Shown: positions 1 to 11,811, counted from the first letter of the stretch. The stretch is 44,148 nucleotides of DNA from Moniliophthora roreri (GCA_001466705.2 LATX02000034.1:1-44148); one strand, 5' to 3'. Translations and numbers: made by a program. Notes: generated from the letters alone by a model not told the origin.

Positions 1-99
1 GGTGCTGTGGTGTTCTAAGGACGGTGGGATGGAAAGGTGCCGAATTTCAGTAATGCGAGAAGATGAACGAGAGGTGCAGCTGCCAGGACCGGGCTGCTA

Positions 100-312
100 T
101 TAGCCGACTTCCAAACTACGAAACACACCCATATCTTCCTTCTCCGCCAACATCATCGCATTCGAGTCGCGATATGTCTCATGCAGACCACCGGAACCAT
201 TAGTGACACCAACTCCCAGCATCCTCGACACGGTAATTGGGTGCAACTTCTTTTCCTGGCCTAACATCGCCTCTGTGAAAAGAGATTCACCTAGAGATGT
301 CTTCGAAGATAT
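100..312 (-). CDS. Possible 3'-terminal exon of an unrecognised gene
   Basis: On the minus strand a reading frame of about 70 codons runs from near 312 to a TAA stop at 100-102. It has ordinary, non-repetitive composition, with residues such as GVGVTNGSGGLHETYRDSN and a charged end AEKEDMGVFRSLEVG. It is open only in this frame and is bounded upstream by an in-frame stop near 325, so it could be a last exon following a 3' splice site. No domain is recognised. Support is limited to composition and an open frame; no start codon or splice acceptor can be fixed. It could be chance. Confidence 0.3.
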   Translation of the reverse strand: MSSKTSLGESLFTEAMLGQEKKLHPITVSRMLGVGVTNGSGGLHETYRDSNAMMLAEKEDMGVFRSLEVG

Positions 313-1032
313 GCGCTCCGGCTTGACGATTTGAGGAGTGCATCAGGTAGAACGGAAGAAGATGGCCTGTCATTCGGATGCCTGTGGAAGATACAACGAG
401 AACGTGCATGGGGCAATCTATTGCTGACACAATGTATTGGTGCGTTCGCGGCTGGTCCTCCCTAGCCTCAGCCAAGCAGTCTCCAAGGTGGTTTTGGTAC
501 ATGTTTGGGTTAAGGGATCGTACGTTTGGGGTACTGGTGCTTTACATTTCTGACATAGGACATCACCTCGACCTCGATAACTTTGCACACACACGAGTCT
601 TATTACACAAGTTCGGGTTGGGCGTTGAGCAATATACTATGTATTTCGCTATTGTCTACCCATACTTATGTACGATCTAGTCGTACATATATCTGATGGT
701 TATGGTCATATTGTACGTATCGGCCGCCGGGAAAATCAGAATGTGAAGGAGCCCTTGAAGTTGATAGTGGATGCGAGGAATGCGTAGATGGCAACGGTGA
801 TACACATTTGGAGATCGGAAGACCAGTGACCACGATCATGAAGACGTGAATTGCTCGGACGTCAACAAAAATCTCTGGTGAGTCGTTCCAATGTTTGGCG
901 CGTTTGGCCCCTGTTTGACCCTGCTTGCTGCCTCACGATATGATTTAAGTTCTCCAACTTCAACCATTCACGCGTTACGACCTACGAACATCAACGACCT
1001 ACCTACACTGCTTCCATAAACTATCTTTCCTC
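313..1032. other. Stretch without a convincing gene
   Basis: A 100-codon plus-strand frame at 378-680 and a 71-codon minus-strand frame at 287-502 overlap here, but neither has a recognisable domain, introns or a supporting context. The last 150 bases before 1033 are pyrimidine-rich, which fits the 5' region of the following small gene. Confidence 0.4.
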
Positions 1033-1503
1033 ATGTCTGATTCGTCCTCACGTTCATCTTCGAGGACAGCAGCGCCATCACGTGCTACTTCATCGAAGAG
1101 CCATGCCAACCGCAAACGTCGTACAGAGATCATTGCTGGCATCGTCATCTCCCCTTCCGAAGCGGTCAAATGGATATCCAGGTTACTCGACAAGCAGCTC
1201 GCCGATGATGGTAGTGACGACTTTACTGCCTTACTCCACCTCAAAATGTTGGGGAAACGTAAACGTCTAGACGTCCTCATGATCGCGCAGAGCGAATGTT
1301 TCACCCCGGATGGTGCTTTCATCCGTCAGCCGTTCATGGTTGTAACTCACCGAAAGATGGGCAAGTTCTATAACCGTGACGAGACTGGTAATGAGGAGGT
1401 CAAGGAAGAGAGCCTCAAAATGACACGGAGCAAGTTGGATGACGCGGTCCAGGCTTACTTGAAGGACAAAGGTGGGTTGCAGAAGTTAGAACGTATTGTC
1501 TGA
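1033..1503 (+). CDS. Hypothetical basic protein, 156 aa
   Basis: This intronless frame starts at ATG 1033 and ends with TGA at 1501-1503. The first 30 residues are a Ser/Arg-rich, probably disordered basic tail (SSSRSSSRTAAPSR, then NRKRR), followed by a compact region that looks folded and partly helical (EAVKWISRLLDKQLADDG, KRKRLDVLMIAQSECF, MTRSKLDDAVQAYLKDKG). No family is recognised. The basic N-terminus could serve nuclear targeting, but that is inference. The start is chosen because it is the first Met and follows a pyrimidine-rich leader. The same frame recurs at 1916-2375 because contig ends overlap. Coding status is judged from composition and length only. Confidence 0.55.
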   Translation: MSDSSSRSSSRTAAPSRATSSKSHANRKRRTEIIAGIVISPSEAVKWISRLLDKQLADDGSDDFTALLHLKMLGKRKRLDVLMIAQSECFTPDGAFIRQPFMVVTHRKMGKFYNRDETGNEEVKEESLKMTRSKLDDAVQAYLKDKGGLQKLERIV

Positions 1504-2786
1504 TTGTGTGTTTGCTGATGTGCACCTGTAGGGGTCACTGATTTGGGCTTCTACACTTATTTCTATCAATAGATACAAAGGTCATTGGTCGCAGCCTGAT
1601 TTCAAGAATGCTCTACATGACATGAAAATAATTAACCTGCGTGAAATTAGTTTGTCACTCACCTCGTTGCCCCGAATTCCCCGTCAAGTTCCTGAGCATG
1701 AGGACCATAAGCGCCCTCATATGAACTCAGCACCCTCTAACAGCTTTCAAGAAGCTTCTTTTCAACAGTGTCAAACCGCATAGCGGAAAGGCAGGATCTT
1801 TGGAACTTCAACATGATCGAAGAAGACGGCTAGCGGACGAGCAGTTAGCTGATGTTACGAATATTTAGCGACAAAGAGATAAACCTTCATGACTCGCAGG
1901 TGTCGTCCCAGGAGNGTCCTCACGTTCATCTTCGAGGACAGCAGCGCCATCACGTGCTACTTCATCGAAGAGCCATGCCAACCGCAAACGTCGTACAGAG
2001 ATCATTGCTGGCATCGTCATCTCCCCTTCCGAAGCGGTCAAATGGATATCCAGGTTACTCGACAAGCAGCTCGCCGATGATGGTAGTGACGACTTTACTG
2101 CCTTACTCCACCTCAAAATGTTGGGGAAACGTAAACGTCTAGACGTCCTCATGATCGCGCAGAGCGAATGTTTCACCCCGGATGGTGCTTTCATCCGTCA
2201 GCCGTTCATGGTTGTAACTCACCGAAAGATGGGCAAGTTCTATAACCGTGACGAGACTGGTAATGAGGAGGTCAAGGAAGAGAGCCTCAAAATGACACGG
2301 AGCAAGTTGGATGACGCGGTCCAGGCTTACTTGAAGGACAAAGGTGGGTTGCAGAAGTTAGAACGTATTGTCTGATTGTGTGTTTGCTGATGTGCACCTG
2401 TAGGGGTCACTGATTTGGGCTTCTACACTTATTTCTATCAATAGATACAAAGGTCATTGGTCGCAGCCTGATTTCAAGAATGCTCTACATGACATGAAAA
2501 TAATTAACCTGCGTGAAATTAGTTTGTCACTCACCTCGTTGCCCCGAATTCCCCGTCAAGTTCCTGAGCATGAGGACCATAAGCGCCCTCATATGAACTC
2601 AGCACCCTCTAACAGCTTTCAAGAAGCTTCTTTTCAACAGTGTCAAACCGCATAGCGGAAAGGCAGGATCTTTGGAACTTCAACATGATCGAAGAAGACG
2701 GCTAGCGGACGAGCAGTTAGCTGATGTTACGAATATTTAGCGACAAAGAGATAAACCTTCATGACTCGCAGGTGTCGTCCCAGGAG
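1044..2786. repeat. Exact 871-bp direct duplication across an N (contig overlap)
   Basis: Bases 1044-1914 and 1916-2786 read as the same 871-bp sequence, separated only by the single N at 1915. The first copy stops exactly at the N and the second begins exactly after it. This is what two overlapping contig ends look like when a scaffolder does not merge them. The hypothetical gene and its 3' flank therefore probably exist once in the genome. Confidence 0.9.
1916..2375 (+). pseudogene. Second, start-less copy of the 156-aa hypothetical gene (probable artefact)
   Basis: From base 1916 the frame repeats the gene at 1033-1503 from its fourth or fifth codon through the stop at 2373-2375. The ATG and upstream region are replaced by the N and by the 3' flank of the first copy. 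There is no sequence difference between the copies, so this is most simply the same locus seen twice and not a biological pseudogene. Confidence 0.8.
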
Positions 2787-2870
2787 AGAAAACCGAGTAT
2801 CGCATTTGTAGAGAAAAGATTCTGGCCGTGGCAGTCGGAAATGATTTGTGCAAGTCGTTCACCGATGGGT
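2604..2870. repeat. Dispersed repeat, copy near the small hypothetical gene
   Basis: About 270 bp beginning with CCCTCTAACAGCTTTCAAGA is roughly 80% similar to 6374-6643. Similarity runs through shared blocks such as CAACAGTGTCAAACC, CGAGTATCG and GTCGTTCACCG. Part of it (1732-1914) appears again through the contig overlap. No terminal repeats, target duplication or coding capacity were seen, so the class of repeat is unknown. Confidence 0.6.
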
Positions 2871-4652
2871 ACGAATCTAGGGGCCCTATAACATGCCCAC
2901 ATCCTTGTCAATCATCTTCCGGATCGAGAGTTGGTTTGTAACACTGCAGAGGAAAAGACCTGCGATGTGTACGACTGTCGCATCTAGTTTGAGGCTGTCC
3001 GAACGAAACGCCTCCCTCCCACTTCCGTCGCATTTTATACCAGCCGAAAGACCTCTTCGAGTCGTTATGTACCGTCATTCATACCCAGAGCTAGGAATCT
3101 GCGATAGTTGGAGGTTCGTACTCCATCTGAGGATCCCTAGCCCGAAGCGAACAATTGAACTCGAATCACTAGTAGCCGGCCGGTCTTTGCCTGAGGTTGA
3201 GGATCTAGGGAATATTTGGCACCTGTTATGTATCGAGAAAAGCGTTCTGAACAAGATATCAAGCGGACTCGAGTAGAATGTTGACAATGGCAAGGGTACA
3301 TTATGGTGGAAGGCGAAACGCGACGCAGCGAATACGGGCGCTACCAGTAAGTTTTATTACAGTATGGCAACTAGATTGTGGGTACAGCAAAAGACAAATA
3401 CAACTCAGGCAAAAGCTACAACAAGTATCCTTCCAAGTGGGACGCTCCACAGAAAATAAATGGTTTTCTGTGTCATGGTACATGAGTCGTGGATCGTATG
3501 AAAATGCATCAATGCTCAACCACCCAACCACACACCTGTATAGCATGAACAGTGAACCTCGGCCTTCTTCGAGTCTTGGTTCTTCCCATGTGTCGTGTCG
3601 TTAGTAACATTCAAAACTATCTGGTGAACCTTTTCAATATTTTCTGCACATCTCCACAGTGGCCGAATAAGTACAAAATGAGGTAGCCATGAACCTGAAG
3701 GAAGTGGTCGACCAGAAAGCGTGAACGAAGATTTGCGGGACTGAGGACGCTGTCGGGTGCATAGTGTGTGTATTCCGCAGGAAAAGACGTCGGGTTCGGG
3801 GTTGTTGCAGGCTTCTTTGAAAGTGATTTCTTCGGCGCTCCGAGATCGTCTTTCTGTATTGTCGAGTTCTCGTCGTACGAAGCTAGTCGTCCTTTCGGTC
3901 TTTGCCACCAGTCGCAGTCGAAATAAGCTTGGCAAGTCGCACCATCTCTCCAAACTGCGTCGACATGGGAGACCTACCGAGCTCTAACAGTTGTGGTTTG
4001 GTTTGACTACGTGTGGACCAAATTCAGCAGAATGAACAAAGGAGGGGGTCACGAATGACAGGAACAGCGGGATCGTCTCTTGTTGGTTTCGAGATCGATG
4101 TCGCACCACCCCTTGCCTATGTACTAGTTCCGAGTAAGGTTGTGTGAGGGGGGAGTAGGAAGGAAGACATACCCCAAAAAAATACGATGTACTTTCAGCA
4201 CCTCCAGTTTACCTTCCAGGCATGAAAGCCTTTCACGATGGCAGTCAAGGAGCGTCGTCGACAGTTCCAAGGCCAGGATAACGTGCAAGGGGCCTTAAAT
4301 CAATTTTGGCGCATTCGTCATATCCAAAAAGATCTTGAAGGTATCGCGGAGGCCCAGGCATGTCGATACATAACTGGATAGACTTGCAGTGGACCATTGC
4401 TATGTGTTACGGGTTGGTAAACGACGAGTGATAAGTGGAATGCCAGAATCAATAGGGAAGGAGTCGAGAATACCCACAAGATACGACGTCGGCCGTGAGC
4501 CTCACTGGAAGCAAGGTGTACTCACCATGCTCAAGTTCTTCAGCCAGCTCAATATTCCAAAGTCGCTATTGCGGTCTGCAGAGGGATTGTGTGCGTAAAC
4601 GTTGAGACTTCTGAGGCAGTCGTAGGATGGAAGACCAACGCAATGATGGGAA
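2871..4652. other. Long stretch with no convincing gene
   Basis: Plus-strand frames at 2893-3276 and 3278-3604 and minus-strand frame 3516-3953 (145 codons) are open but have no recognisable domains, repetitive structure or matching splice pattern. At about 4240-4600 short plus-strand frames (for example 4389-4598) are separated by stops and might be exons of the gene that continues at 4653, but I could not find a splice set joining them. CpG is frequent here, so this is probably ordinary host sequence and not decayed transposon. Confidence 0.4.
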
Positions 4653-6198
<1,546 letters not shown>

Positions 6199-6373
6199 GC
6201 TGGTGAAGGGGTAAAGAGAGGATGAGAATAGGGGCTGTAGTACGACGAGGCAAGAAACGGAGTTCGAAATCCATCACACAAAATGTCCAAAGGCGATGAC
6301 GGGTTATGGGCGGCTAAAACGCCGGAAACTCGTCTGCGCCTGGTAATAGGTAGGTATAACTGTAGTCAACCCA

Positions 6374-6643
6374 GCCTCCTCTAACAGCTTTCAAAAAGCT
6401 TCTCTTCAACAGTGTCAAACCACATAGTGGAAAGGCGGGATCTTCGGAATTCCAAAATGATAGAGGAAGAGGGGTAGCAGATGAGCAGGTAGCTGAGGTT
6501 ATGAACATTTATTAGTGGCAAGAAGACAGAATCCCCATGGCTCATGGTATCGTCTCGGGAGGGAAAGCCGAGTATCGTATTCATAGAGAAAAGAGTCAGG
6601 TCGTGATAATCGGAATCGTGCATGTCGTTCACCGGTGGGTGCA
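6374..6643. repeat. Dispersed repeat, second copy
   Basis: This is the diverged counterpart of 2604-2870, about 80% similar, ending at the N at 6644. It lies just upstream of membrane-protein paralogue A. The differences include many C/T and G/A changes. Confidence 0.6.
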
Positions 6644-6962
6644 NTGCACAGCCCCTTGAACTCTTTCCTGTGCAACGACCATCATGGTAAGCCAATCCTG
6701 TATGATTTCTAATTATCGAGAGTACTTATCCTGTCTTTTTAAGTCTTCTGAATTGAGGTATACTGCAAACACTCAGTTAGAGCACTGTAAGTCTTATACT
6801 ACTGGTTTATCGCAAGTCGGTTCCTGACTGGAAACTTTCATCAAGTGCACGCTCGCTATACGGGAACAGGTTAGTTTTAGCACTTCTGAAATTTCGTTCA
6901 ATACTGACTGCTGGTACCTCTAGGTCATGCTGATCTGACGAAATAGTGAGAAATCCATAAGT
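6644..6962. other. Contig junction and featureless stretch
   Basis: The N at 6644 is a contig join. The following roughly 300 bp have no open frame of note and no repeat that I could match elsewhere in the window. Confidence 0.4.
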
Positions 6963-7123
6963 TCTTTTAACCCAGTCGTCTCATTTGGTGTTTTTTTTTA
7001 AAACAGTGACTGGCTAACCCACCAGCATAGGGACACACTTTCTTTTAACCCAGTCGTCTCATTTGGTGTTTTTTTTTTTTAAAAAACAGTGACTGGCTAA
7101 CCCACCAGCATAGGGACACACTT
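6963..7123. repeat. Two-copy tandem repeat (78 bp and 83 bp) with inner inverted repeat
   Basis: Units 6963-7040 and 7041-7123 are the same apart from the length of the central T-run and A-run. Each unit has CCAGTC near its start and GACTGG near its middle, which can pair around the poly-T/poly-A centre. Expansion by slippage at the homopolymer would explain the length difference. No gene overlaps it. Confidence 0.85.
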
Positions 7124-7459
7124 TCTTCGATTGTGGGACATTCAACATTATTGTCATATCTCGCTATTGCTGACGGGGAGGCTCTTGGAAGAGTGAAGTT
7201 TGAGATGACAGAGGTGCGGAGTGCTTTACCGTTCGGCGTTTCCTTTTACTGACGACGAGCTATCAGAGGATGTTACAACCATGCGGGCCTCCACCTCAGA
7301 AAGAAGATGACTGAATCTGTACTACACTATCTCTGTGCTTCTACGATGCCCATCGTTGCAATACATGTCATTCCGGGATCTTGTACTCTACGACACCTTA
7401 GGCCGGAGACGAAATGAAACCATAGCTGCAAGATTGGCGCAAATCTCGGCATCTTATTC
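7124..7459. other. Stretch without a convincing gene
   Basis: Only short overlapping frames are present. The segment directly precedes the MFS fragment and may hold its promoter, but no clear signal was recognised. Confidence 0.35.
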
Positions 7460-7790
7460 TTGTCACCACGAATAGTCAGTTCTACAACAACTATTTCTGC
7501 AATGACCACTGTCCGTGACAGTGATCTGTCTTCAGCGTGGGTGAGGATAGCCTTTGTCACCGAGAAGCCTGAGATTCTAGAGGCGTCTCTCTATGGGAAT
7601 TATGGCTGTATATGCGTGCCTTGTTCATTCGTCATTCACTCTTTCGCCCTCGGCGTCGAGTCATCTTGGGGCGTTTACCAAAACTTCTACCTAGTGTCGA
7701 CATGCCATATCGAACTCGGACCTGGCACGGGTTGGTTCGATTCAAGCTAACGGTCAATCTCTGATTGGAGGGTATGTCTCTTTTGATTTC
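7460..7790 (+). pseudogene. MFS monocarboxylate-type transporter, N-terminal fragment with frameshift
   Basis: A plus frame reaches YGNYGCICVPCSFVIHSF, then ALGVESSWGVYQNFYLVS. This closely resembles the first transmembrane helix of fungal monocarboxylate-porter-like MFS proteins, in which a YGW(V) motif is followed by a helix and a G-x-E-x-SWGVYQ motif. At about 7705 a +1 shift moves the family-typical continuation (ELAWVGSIQA-like) into another frame, here DLARVGSIQANGQSLIGG, which ends at a good 5' splice site (GTATGT, 7771). Beyond that no further helices could be found. The gene is therefore frameshifted and truncated. Family assignment is from motif recognition only; a sequencing error at the shift would not restore the missing remainder. 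Confidence 0.55.
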
Positions 7791-8197
7791 ACTTCAATAG
7801 ACGCGTTATTGAAGGATTACCGTAGTCTAGTTGCGATGGTGGTTAACAGGATTAAGCTCTAGTGGCTTTTTGCGATCAACTTTGTTGGTGGATTAGGAAT
7901 TTGCCGCGATCCACGGGCTCTTTTCCGGTGGGATGTCTCTCGAGCCGACATGTAAGCGGACCTCTGCACACGATGACAGAACTGGATGATTCGAACTAGG
8001 GATTGCATCTATATATGGAACGGACAAGCTTGCCACCTAGCTCCATGAAGTGAAGAGGATTTTACGGGTACTTGTTATCTACAGCCGATAATTCGTAATT
8101 CGGTGGAACATCAATTGGGCATTTGCAATCCGTGCACCTTGCGGCCTACAACACTCATCATAGCGAGGGCAGGGTTGTACGACCTGGAGATGTACGT
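7791..8197. other. Degenerate stretch between MFS fragment and MYND gene
   Basis: No open frame continues the transporter. The part next to 8198 is the 3' flank of the minus-strand MYND gene. An overlapping minus frame at 8079-8330 looks like a shadow. Confidence 0.35.
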
Positions 8198-8872
8198 TCA
8201 TTGGGCTCGAAATACGATTCCTTGCAAGTGAACGCACTGTGGATCGGGTCCCCGAAGTAGGGTTAGTCCTTTCCGGGACGCGGTGGGGTGATTGTACATC
8301 GCTTCTGGAAGAGGCTTTCCCGTGTGGCAAAAGTCGCAGGTGCAGGGCTTGCTACCGCTGCCATGGTGGTCGCATCCCCAGGTTTGGGCTGCAGTTACTC
8401 CACAACAAGTCCACCTGAAACCTCGAGGCCATAATCCAAAAAATTTCTTCAAGTCTCCCTTGAACTCGTCTTCAAACTTGTGCTTGAGAATGGCTAGTTC
8501 CCTGTCCGAACCTGCACTCCATTTCTTGAGGGGCCTGCCATTCTCGTCGTATCCTTCCCAAGCAATCAACTCTAATTTGCCTTCGTGTACACTGCCATCT
8601 CGACAGGCACGAAAATCGTCATACCATAAGGTAGTCTTAACGCAGTTTGACTTGTGGGATGGCCAGTCTTTTTGTTGGCACTCCGCGCTCTGGAGGCGAT
8701 GAGAAGAGCGGAAATCTGAGATTTGCACGGAACATACACAATAAAGTGGGCCTTTACACCTCCCGCACTTTTTCAGATCCTTAAACGTCTTCCTCGTCCT
8801 GCAGACGAAGCAGTGCGAGTCATCATTCTTGAGCCAGGTACTGGACAGCTTTGAACTTGTACTAGCAGACAT
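8198..8872 (-). CDS. MYND-type zinc-finger protein, about 208 aa
   Basis: Two minus-strand exons (8872-8738 and 8689-8198) flank a 48-bp intron (GTATGT...CAG). Splicing makes the finger continuous: CFVCRTRKTF, KKCGRCKGPLYCSAECQQKD, WPSHKSNC, with the CxxC, CxxC, YCSxxCQxxDWxxHKxxC spacing of MYND domains at about residues 20-62. MYND fingers bind two zinc ions and usually mediate protein-protein contacts with proline-rich motifs; in basidiomycetes they form a large family of poorly studied proteins. The rest (about residues 63-208) has a conserved-looking Trp/Cys-rich body (GLWPRGFRWTCCG, CDFCHTGKPLPEAMYN) and the end motif RKGLTLLRGPDP. Unspliced, the frame also stays open, but the intron is needed for the zinc ligands. 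It is divergent to Tdp1. Confidence 0.8.
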   Translation of the reverse strand: MSASTSSKLSSTWLKNDDSHCFVCRTRKTFKDLKKCGRCKGPLYCVCSVQISDFRSSHRLQSAECQQKDWPSHKSNCVKTTLWYDDFRACRDGSVHEGKLELIAWEGYDENGRPLKKWSAGSDRELAILKHKFEDEFKGDLKKFFGLWPRGFRWTCCGVTAAQTWGCDHHGSGSKPCTCDFCHTGKPLPEAMYNHPTASRKGLTLLRGPDPQCVHLQGIVFRAQ

Positions 8873-9023
8873 GATTCTACAAGTGAATTAGGTCAATAAA
8901 TAACTCATAGAACTTTACGCAAGTTCGACGGTTCCAGAACGCGAAGAAGGGACACGACAGAGCACGGGATCCGCGCCGTCTCGGATCCGCTGCGATTCAG
9001 CTCCCACTACCACCCATCAACCC
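8873..9023. promoter_or_regulatory. Shared divergent promoter, MYND gene / Tdp1
   Basis: Only 151 bp separate the ATG of the minus-strand MYND gene (8872) and the ATG of the plus-strand Tdp1 gene (9024). Both promoters and 5' leaders must fit here unless there are upstream non-coding exons. It contains a CpG-rich block around 8935-9000 and no clear TATA box on either side. That it regulates both genes is inference from geometry. Confidence 0.5.
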
Positions 9024-11448
9024 ATGGACTACGAGGATGGTCCAGAGCTTGCAGCGTATGTCTTGTCATACTCCCTTGACTTGAGCTTTGAACTCACTCC
9101 TTTGGCAGAGCAATCGCTCTTAGTCAACAAGAGGCCGCAAAGCAAGCACAATCGAGCAAGGATTCAGAACAACAATTCCAAGGACGAATGCCGCAAGGTG
9201 CAGAAGCATTAATATTAGCAGACACTTCTTCATCTGCTAGGGAGAGTAACCCACCCACAAAGTCTGCTTTTCTATCCGAACGGGCGCAAATGGAGAAGGA
9301 GAGACTGAAGCGCATACGAAAGGCCAAAGGTCTTCCGGAAGAAGAGGAAGAGAAGCTGAAAGACCTATCAGACGACGAGGATGAGATTCAGATTATAGAG
9401 CCACCAAAAAAGAGGCAACGTGTTTCATCATCGGGCAATCTTCGTGCTCCTTCCAACGTCATCTCTTCAAACAGCTCGGCAGCTTCAACAGCATCAGACG
9501 AGTTGTTCTGGGATGGAGAGTTTCGACCAACTGCGACCGCCGGCGTGGAACCTCGGAAAGATAGAAAATCCACATTTCGTTTAACACAAGTATTGGGCAA
9601 GGTATGTCCCAATCAGAGTGTTGGTATCATGAACAGCGTTAATGGGTTGCATCAGAAAACAGATATCGCGTTCGCCATCATCTCTACCTTTGCAGAAGAC
9701 CTATCATGGATTTATCAATTCTTTGAACGCGACACACCAGTTATCTTCGTCACACAACCAGACAGTACAGGTGAAGCGACTATCAAGAATATTCTTCCCA
9801 ATTGGATCAAGACGACGGCCTTCCTCAGAGGCGGATATGGCTGTATGCATATGAAGGTACCAACTGTTCCTTGGCCAACTATTCTCTGACTCACGGAGAA
9901 CGTACCAGTTCATGCTCGTAAGAAGTTCTCAGCTTCAATGAATTGCTAAGTTATAACGAACATCGGACAGTTATTTTATAAAACGGGACGCCTACGGATC
10001 GTAATATCGACCGCGAACCTCGTCGCATTTGACTGGAGGGACATTGGAAACGTAAGTCGAGATGTGCCGATGTTCTGTTCTTTTCGGCTGATGATCATAC
10101 AGGCAGTCTGGTTACAGGACCTCCCACCATCGTCTTCACCACGCACGTTTGATCGTAAGATGACTGAACCCTTTCAATACATGATGAAGGGTGTCTTGGA
10201 TTCTGTCAACGTCAAGCCAGCGTTGGCGACCATGCTGAAACAGGATGTGAGTAAGAATTACTAAGGACCTGTCGATTATCTAGTTTAACGCTTGTGGTGT
10301 AGCACCCCAATTTACCGGTCAAGAGCACCGAAGAGATATGCACGCGATGGGACTGGTCCAAGGTGAGGGTACATCTCGTACCCTCGATTGCAGGGAAGCA
10401 TGAAGGTTGGCCGAACGTCGTTTTGTAAGCAGTGCATTCTTCTTGTTGTCTTTGAGTATCCATACTCATCTGATCAGAACTGGACATACCCGTCTCATGA
10501 AAGCCATCCGGGATCTCGGTCTGAGAACCGGGACAGGCAGTCGATCCAAGTCACTTCAATTGGAGTATCAAGTGCGTTTACAGTACGCTATGACCTTGGG
10601 CTTTCCTGACTGCCATACTACAGGGATCCAGCATCGGCACGTATACAACTCAGTGGTTAAATGAGTTTTATTACTCTGCTCGAGGTGAATCTGCACAGGA
10701 TTGGCTGGATCAACCTAAGAAGCGAAGGGAAAAGCTACCCTTCCCAAGTGGACTGAAGATTCTCTTCCCGACCAAGGATACGGTAAAGGGAGCCCAGCAC
10801 GGCGAGCCAGTGCGAAATTTCAGTTTTACTTGAGATCTTGAGAAGTGCTGACGGTGCTATCACCAGGGCGGTGGAACGAACTTTTGTCAAAGGAAGCAAT
10901 GGGAGGGGAAGAATTTTCCAAGAGAGCTCTTCCATGACTCGAAGAGTAGAGCGGGAAAGACTTTGATGCATACAAAGGTGCGACATCCACTGCACATTCA
11001 TTTCAAAAGCTCACTTATCGCGGTCGCTCTTTCAGACTATGCTTGCCACCTTCGCCGAAAATAATGGCAGTAATCAGACGGCGGATGGAGAGGATTCAGA
11101 AACTGAAGACGATAGCGATATTGAGATTATAGAGACGTCAACTGGCTGGGCATATATTGGTTCACACAACTTTACGCCGTCTGCATGGGGCACGTTATCT
11201 GGATCCAGCTTTAACCCTGTAATGAATGTATGAAATGCTGTTCCTTTTTCTTCCTGGATTTTGTGCTGAGGTATGATGACCAGATACGGAACTATGAACT
11301 GGGTATCGTGTTTCCTCTGAAGAATCAGCAAGATGTGGAGTGCGTTGCTGCTTGGGAGAGACCTCCCGAGAGCTATAGAGCGAGAGGAAAGGAGCCTTGG
11401 GTACGTGTTTTTTATCTTGTTACGAGTACATAGCTCACGTCCGTCGAC
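9024..11448 (+). CDS. TDP1: Tyrosyl-DNA phosphodiesterase 1, 12 exons seen, 3' end lost in contig gap
   Basis: Exons 9024-9055, 9109-9601, 9656-9856, 9909-9917, 9971-10051, 10103-10246, 10303-10424, 10478-10571, 10624-10782, 10867-10977, 11036-11227 and 11284-11400 join in phase to 585 codons. The enzyme removes topoisomerase I peptides from DNA 3' ends. Both catalytic HxK...N sets are present: HMK with STANL (exons 3-5) and HTK with GSHNFTPSAWG (exons 10-11). The N-terminus, after splicing, carries a ubiquitin-interacting-like motif (EDGPELAAAIALSQQEA). SUMO-interaction-like cores IQII and IEII lie in acidic stretches near residue 105 and in exon 11. The intron after 11400 (GTACGT) runs toward the N at 11449, so the C-terminus is missing. 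No in-frame stop interrupts the spliced frame, so it looks functional. Confidence 0.92.
9909..9917 (+). other. TDP1: 9-nt microexon (Phe-Met-Leu) of Tdp1
   Basis: Introns 9857-9908 and 9918-9970 flank nine bases, TTCATGCTC, with CAG before and GTAAGA after. Including it gives MHMK-FML-LFYKTGRLRIVIS, which restores the hydrophobic strand expected directly after the catalytic HxK of motif 1. Skipping it would keep the frame but delete three residues from the active-site core. Confidence 0.85.
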
Positions 11449-11811
11449 NATCTCTCGGTTTCCCTTGCGATATTCTTTTTTAACTCGCTTCCCCGCTTCC
11501 TACCTCACCAAATTTTGCTCTAATACTCGTCGCTATGACTCTTATGGTCAACATACCTCAGCCGTTCCCACTATCTGTGTGTCAGTCTGAAGTATGTTTC
11601 TACACTTTACATATTACGATTGTACTTACTCGTAACGTCCTTCTTGACGCTTGTATTTTTGCTGTCACTTTTAACGGACCTGTAGTCGTACACTTTAGTA
11701 GGTCCTGAAGGCCTTGAAGCTTGAACTTGAGTGGTTAGGCCAGGCGTAGCGGTTCCGAACCCGAAGCCCCTATTCTCATCCTTTACTCTTTACCACCACG
11801 CCCACCACACC
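11449..11811. other. Contig junction and intergenic sequence
   Basis: The N at 11449 breaks the Tdp1 gene inside or just after an intron. The sequence after it does not obviously continue Tdp1. A short open frame from an ATG near 11536 (about 57 codons) is not convincing. The end of the interval is the leader of the membrane-protein gene at 11812, pyrimidine-rich and alike in part (CCCCTATTCTCATCC) to the leader of paralogue A. Confidence 0.4.

Noticed and set aside
1044..2786. Recent biological tandem gene duplication
   Set aside because: Identity is complete, and both copies are bounded exactly by the N, which points to overlapping contig ends.
2893..3276. 127-codon plus-strand frame
   Set aside because: No recognisable motif and no neighbouring exons. 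It cannot be told from chance in GC-balanced DNA.
3516..3953. 145-codon minus-strand frame
   Set aside because: There is no domain, no plausible splice context, and the composition looks like a mirror of plus-strand sequence. Length alone is not enough.
11536..11710. Short frame after the Tdp1 gap as the Tdp1 C-terminus
   Set aside because: It begins with its own Met, contains a strong internal GTATGT, and shows no Tdp1-like residues, so it cannot be joined with confidence.
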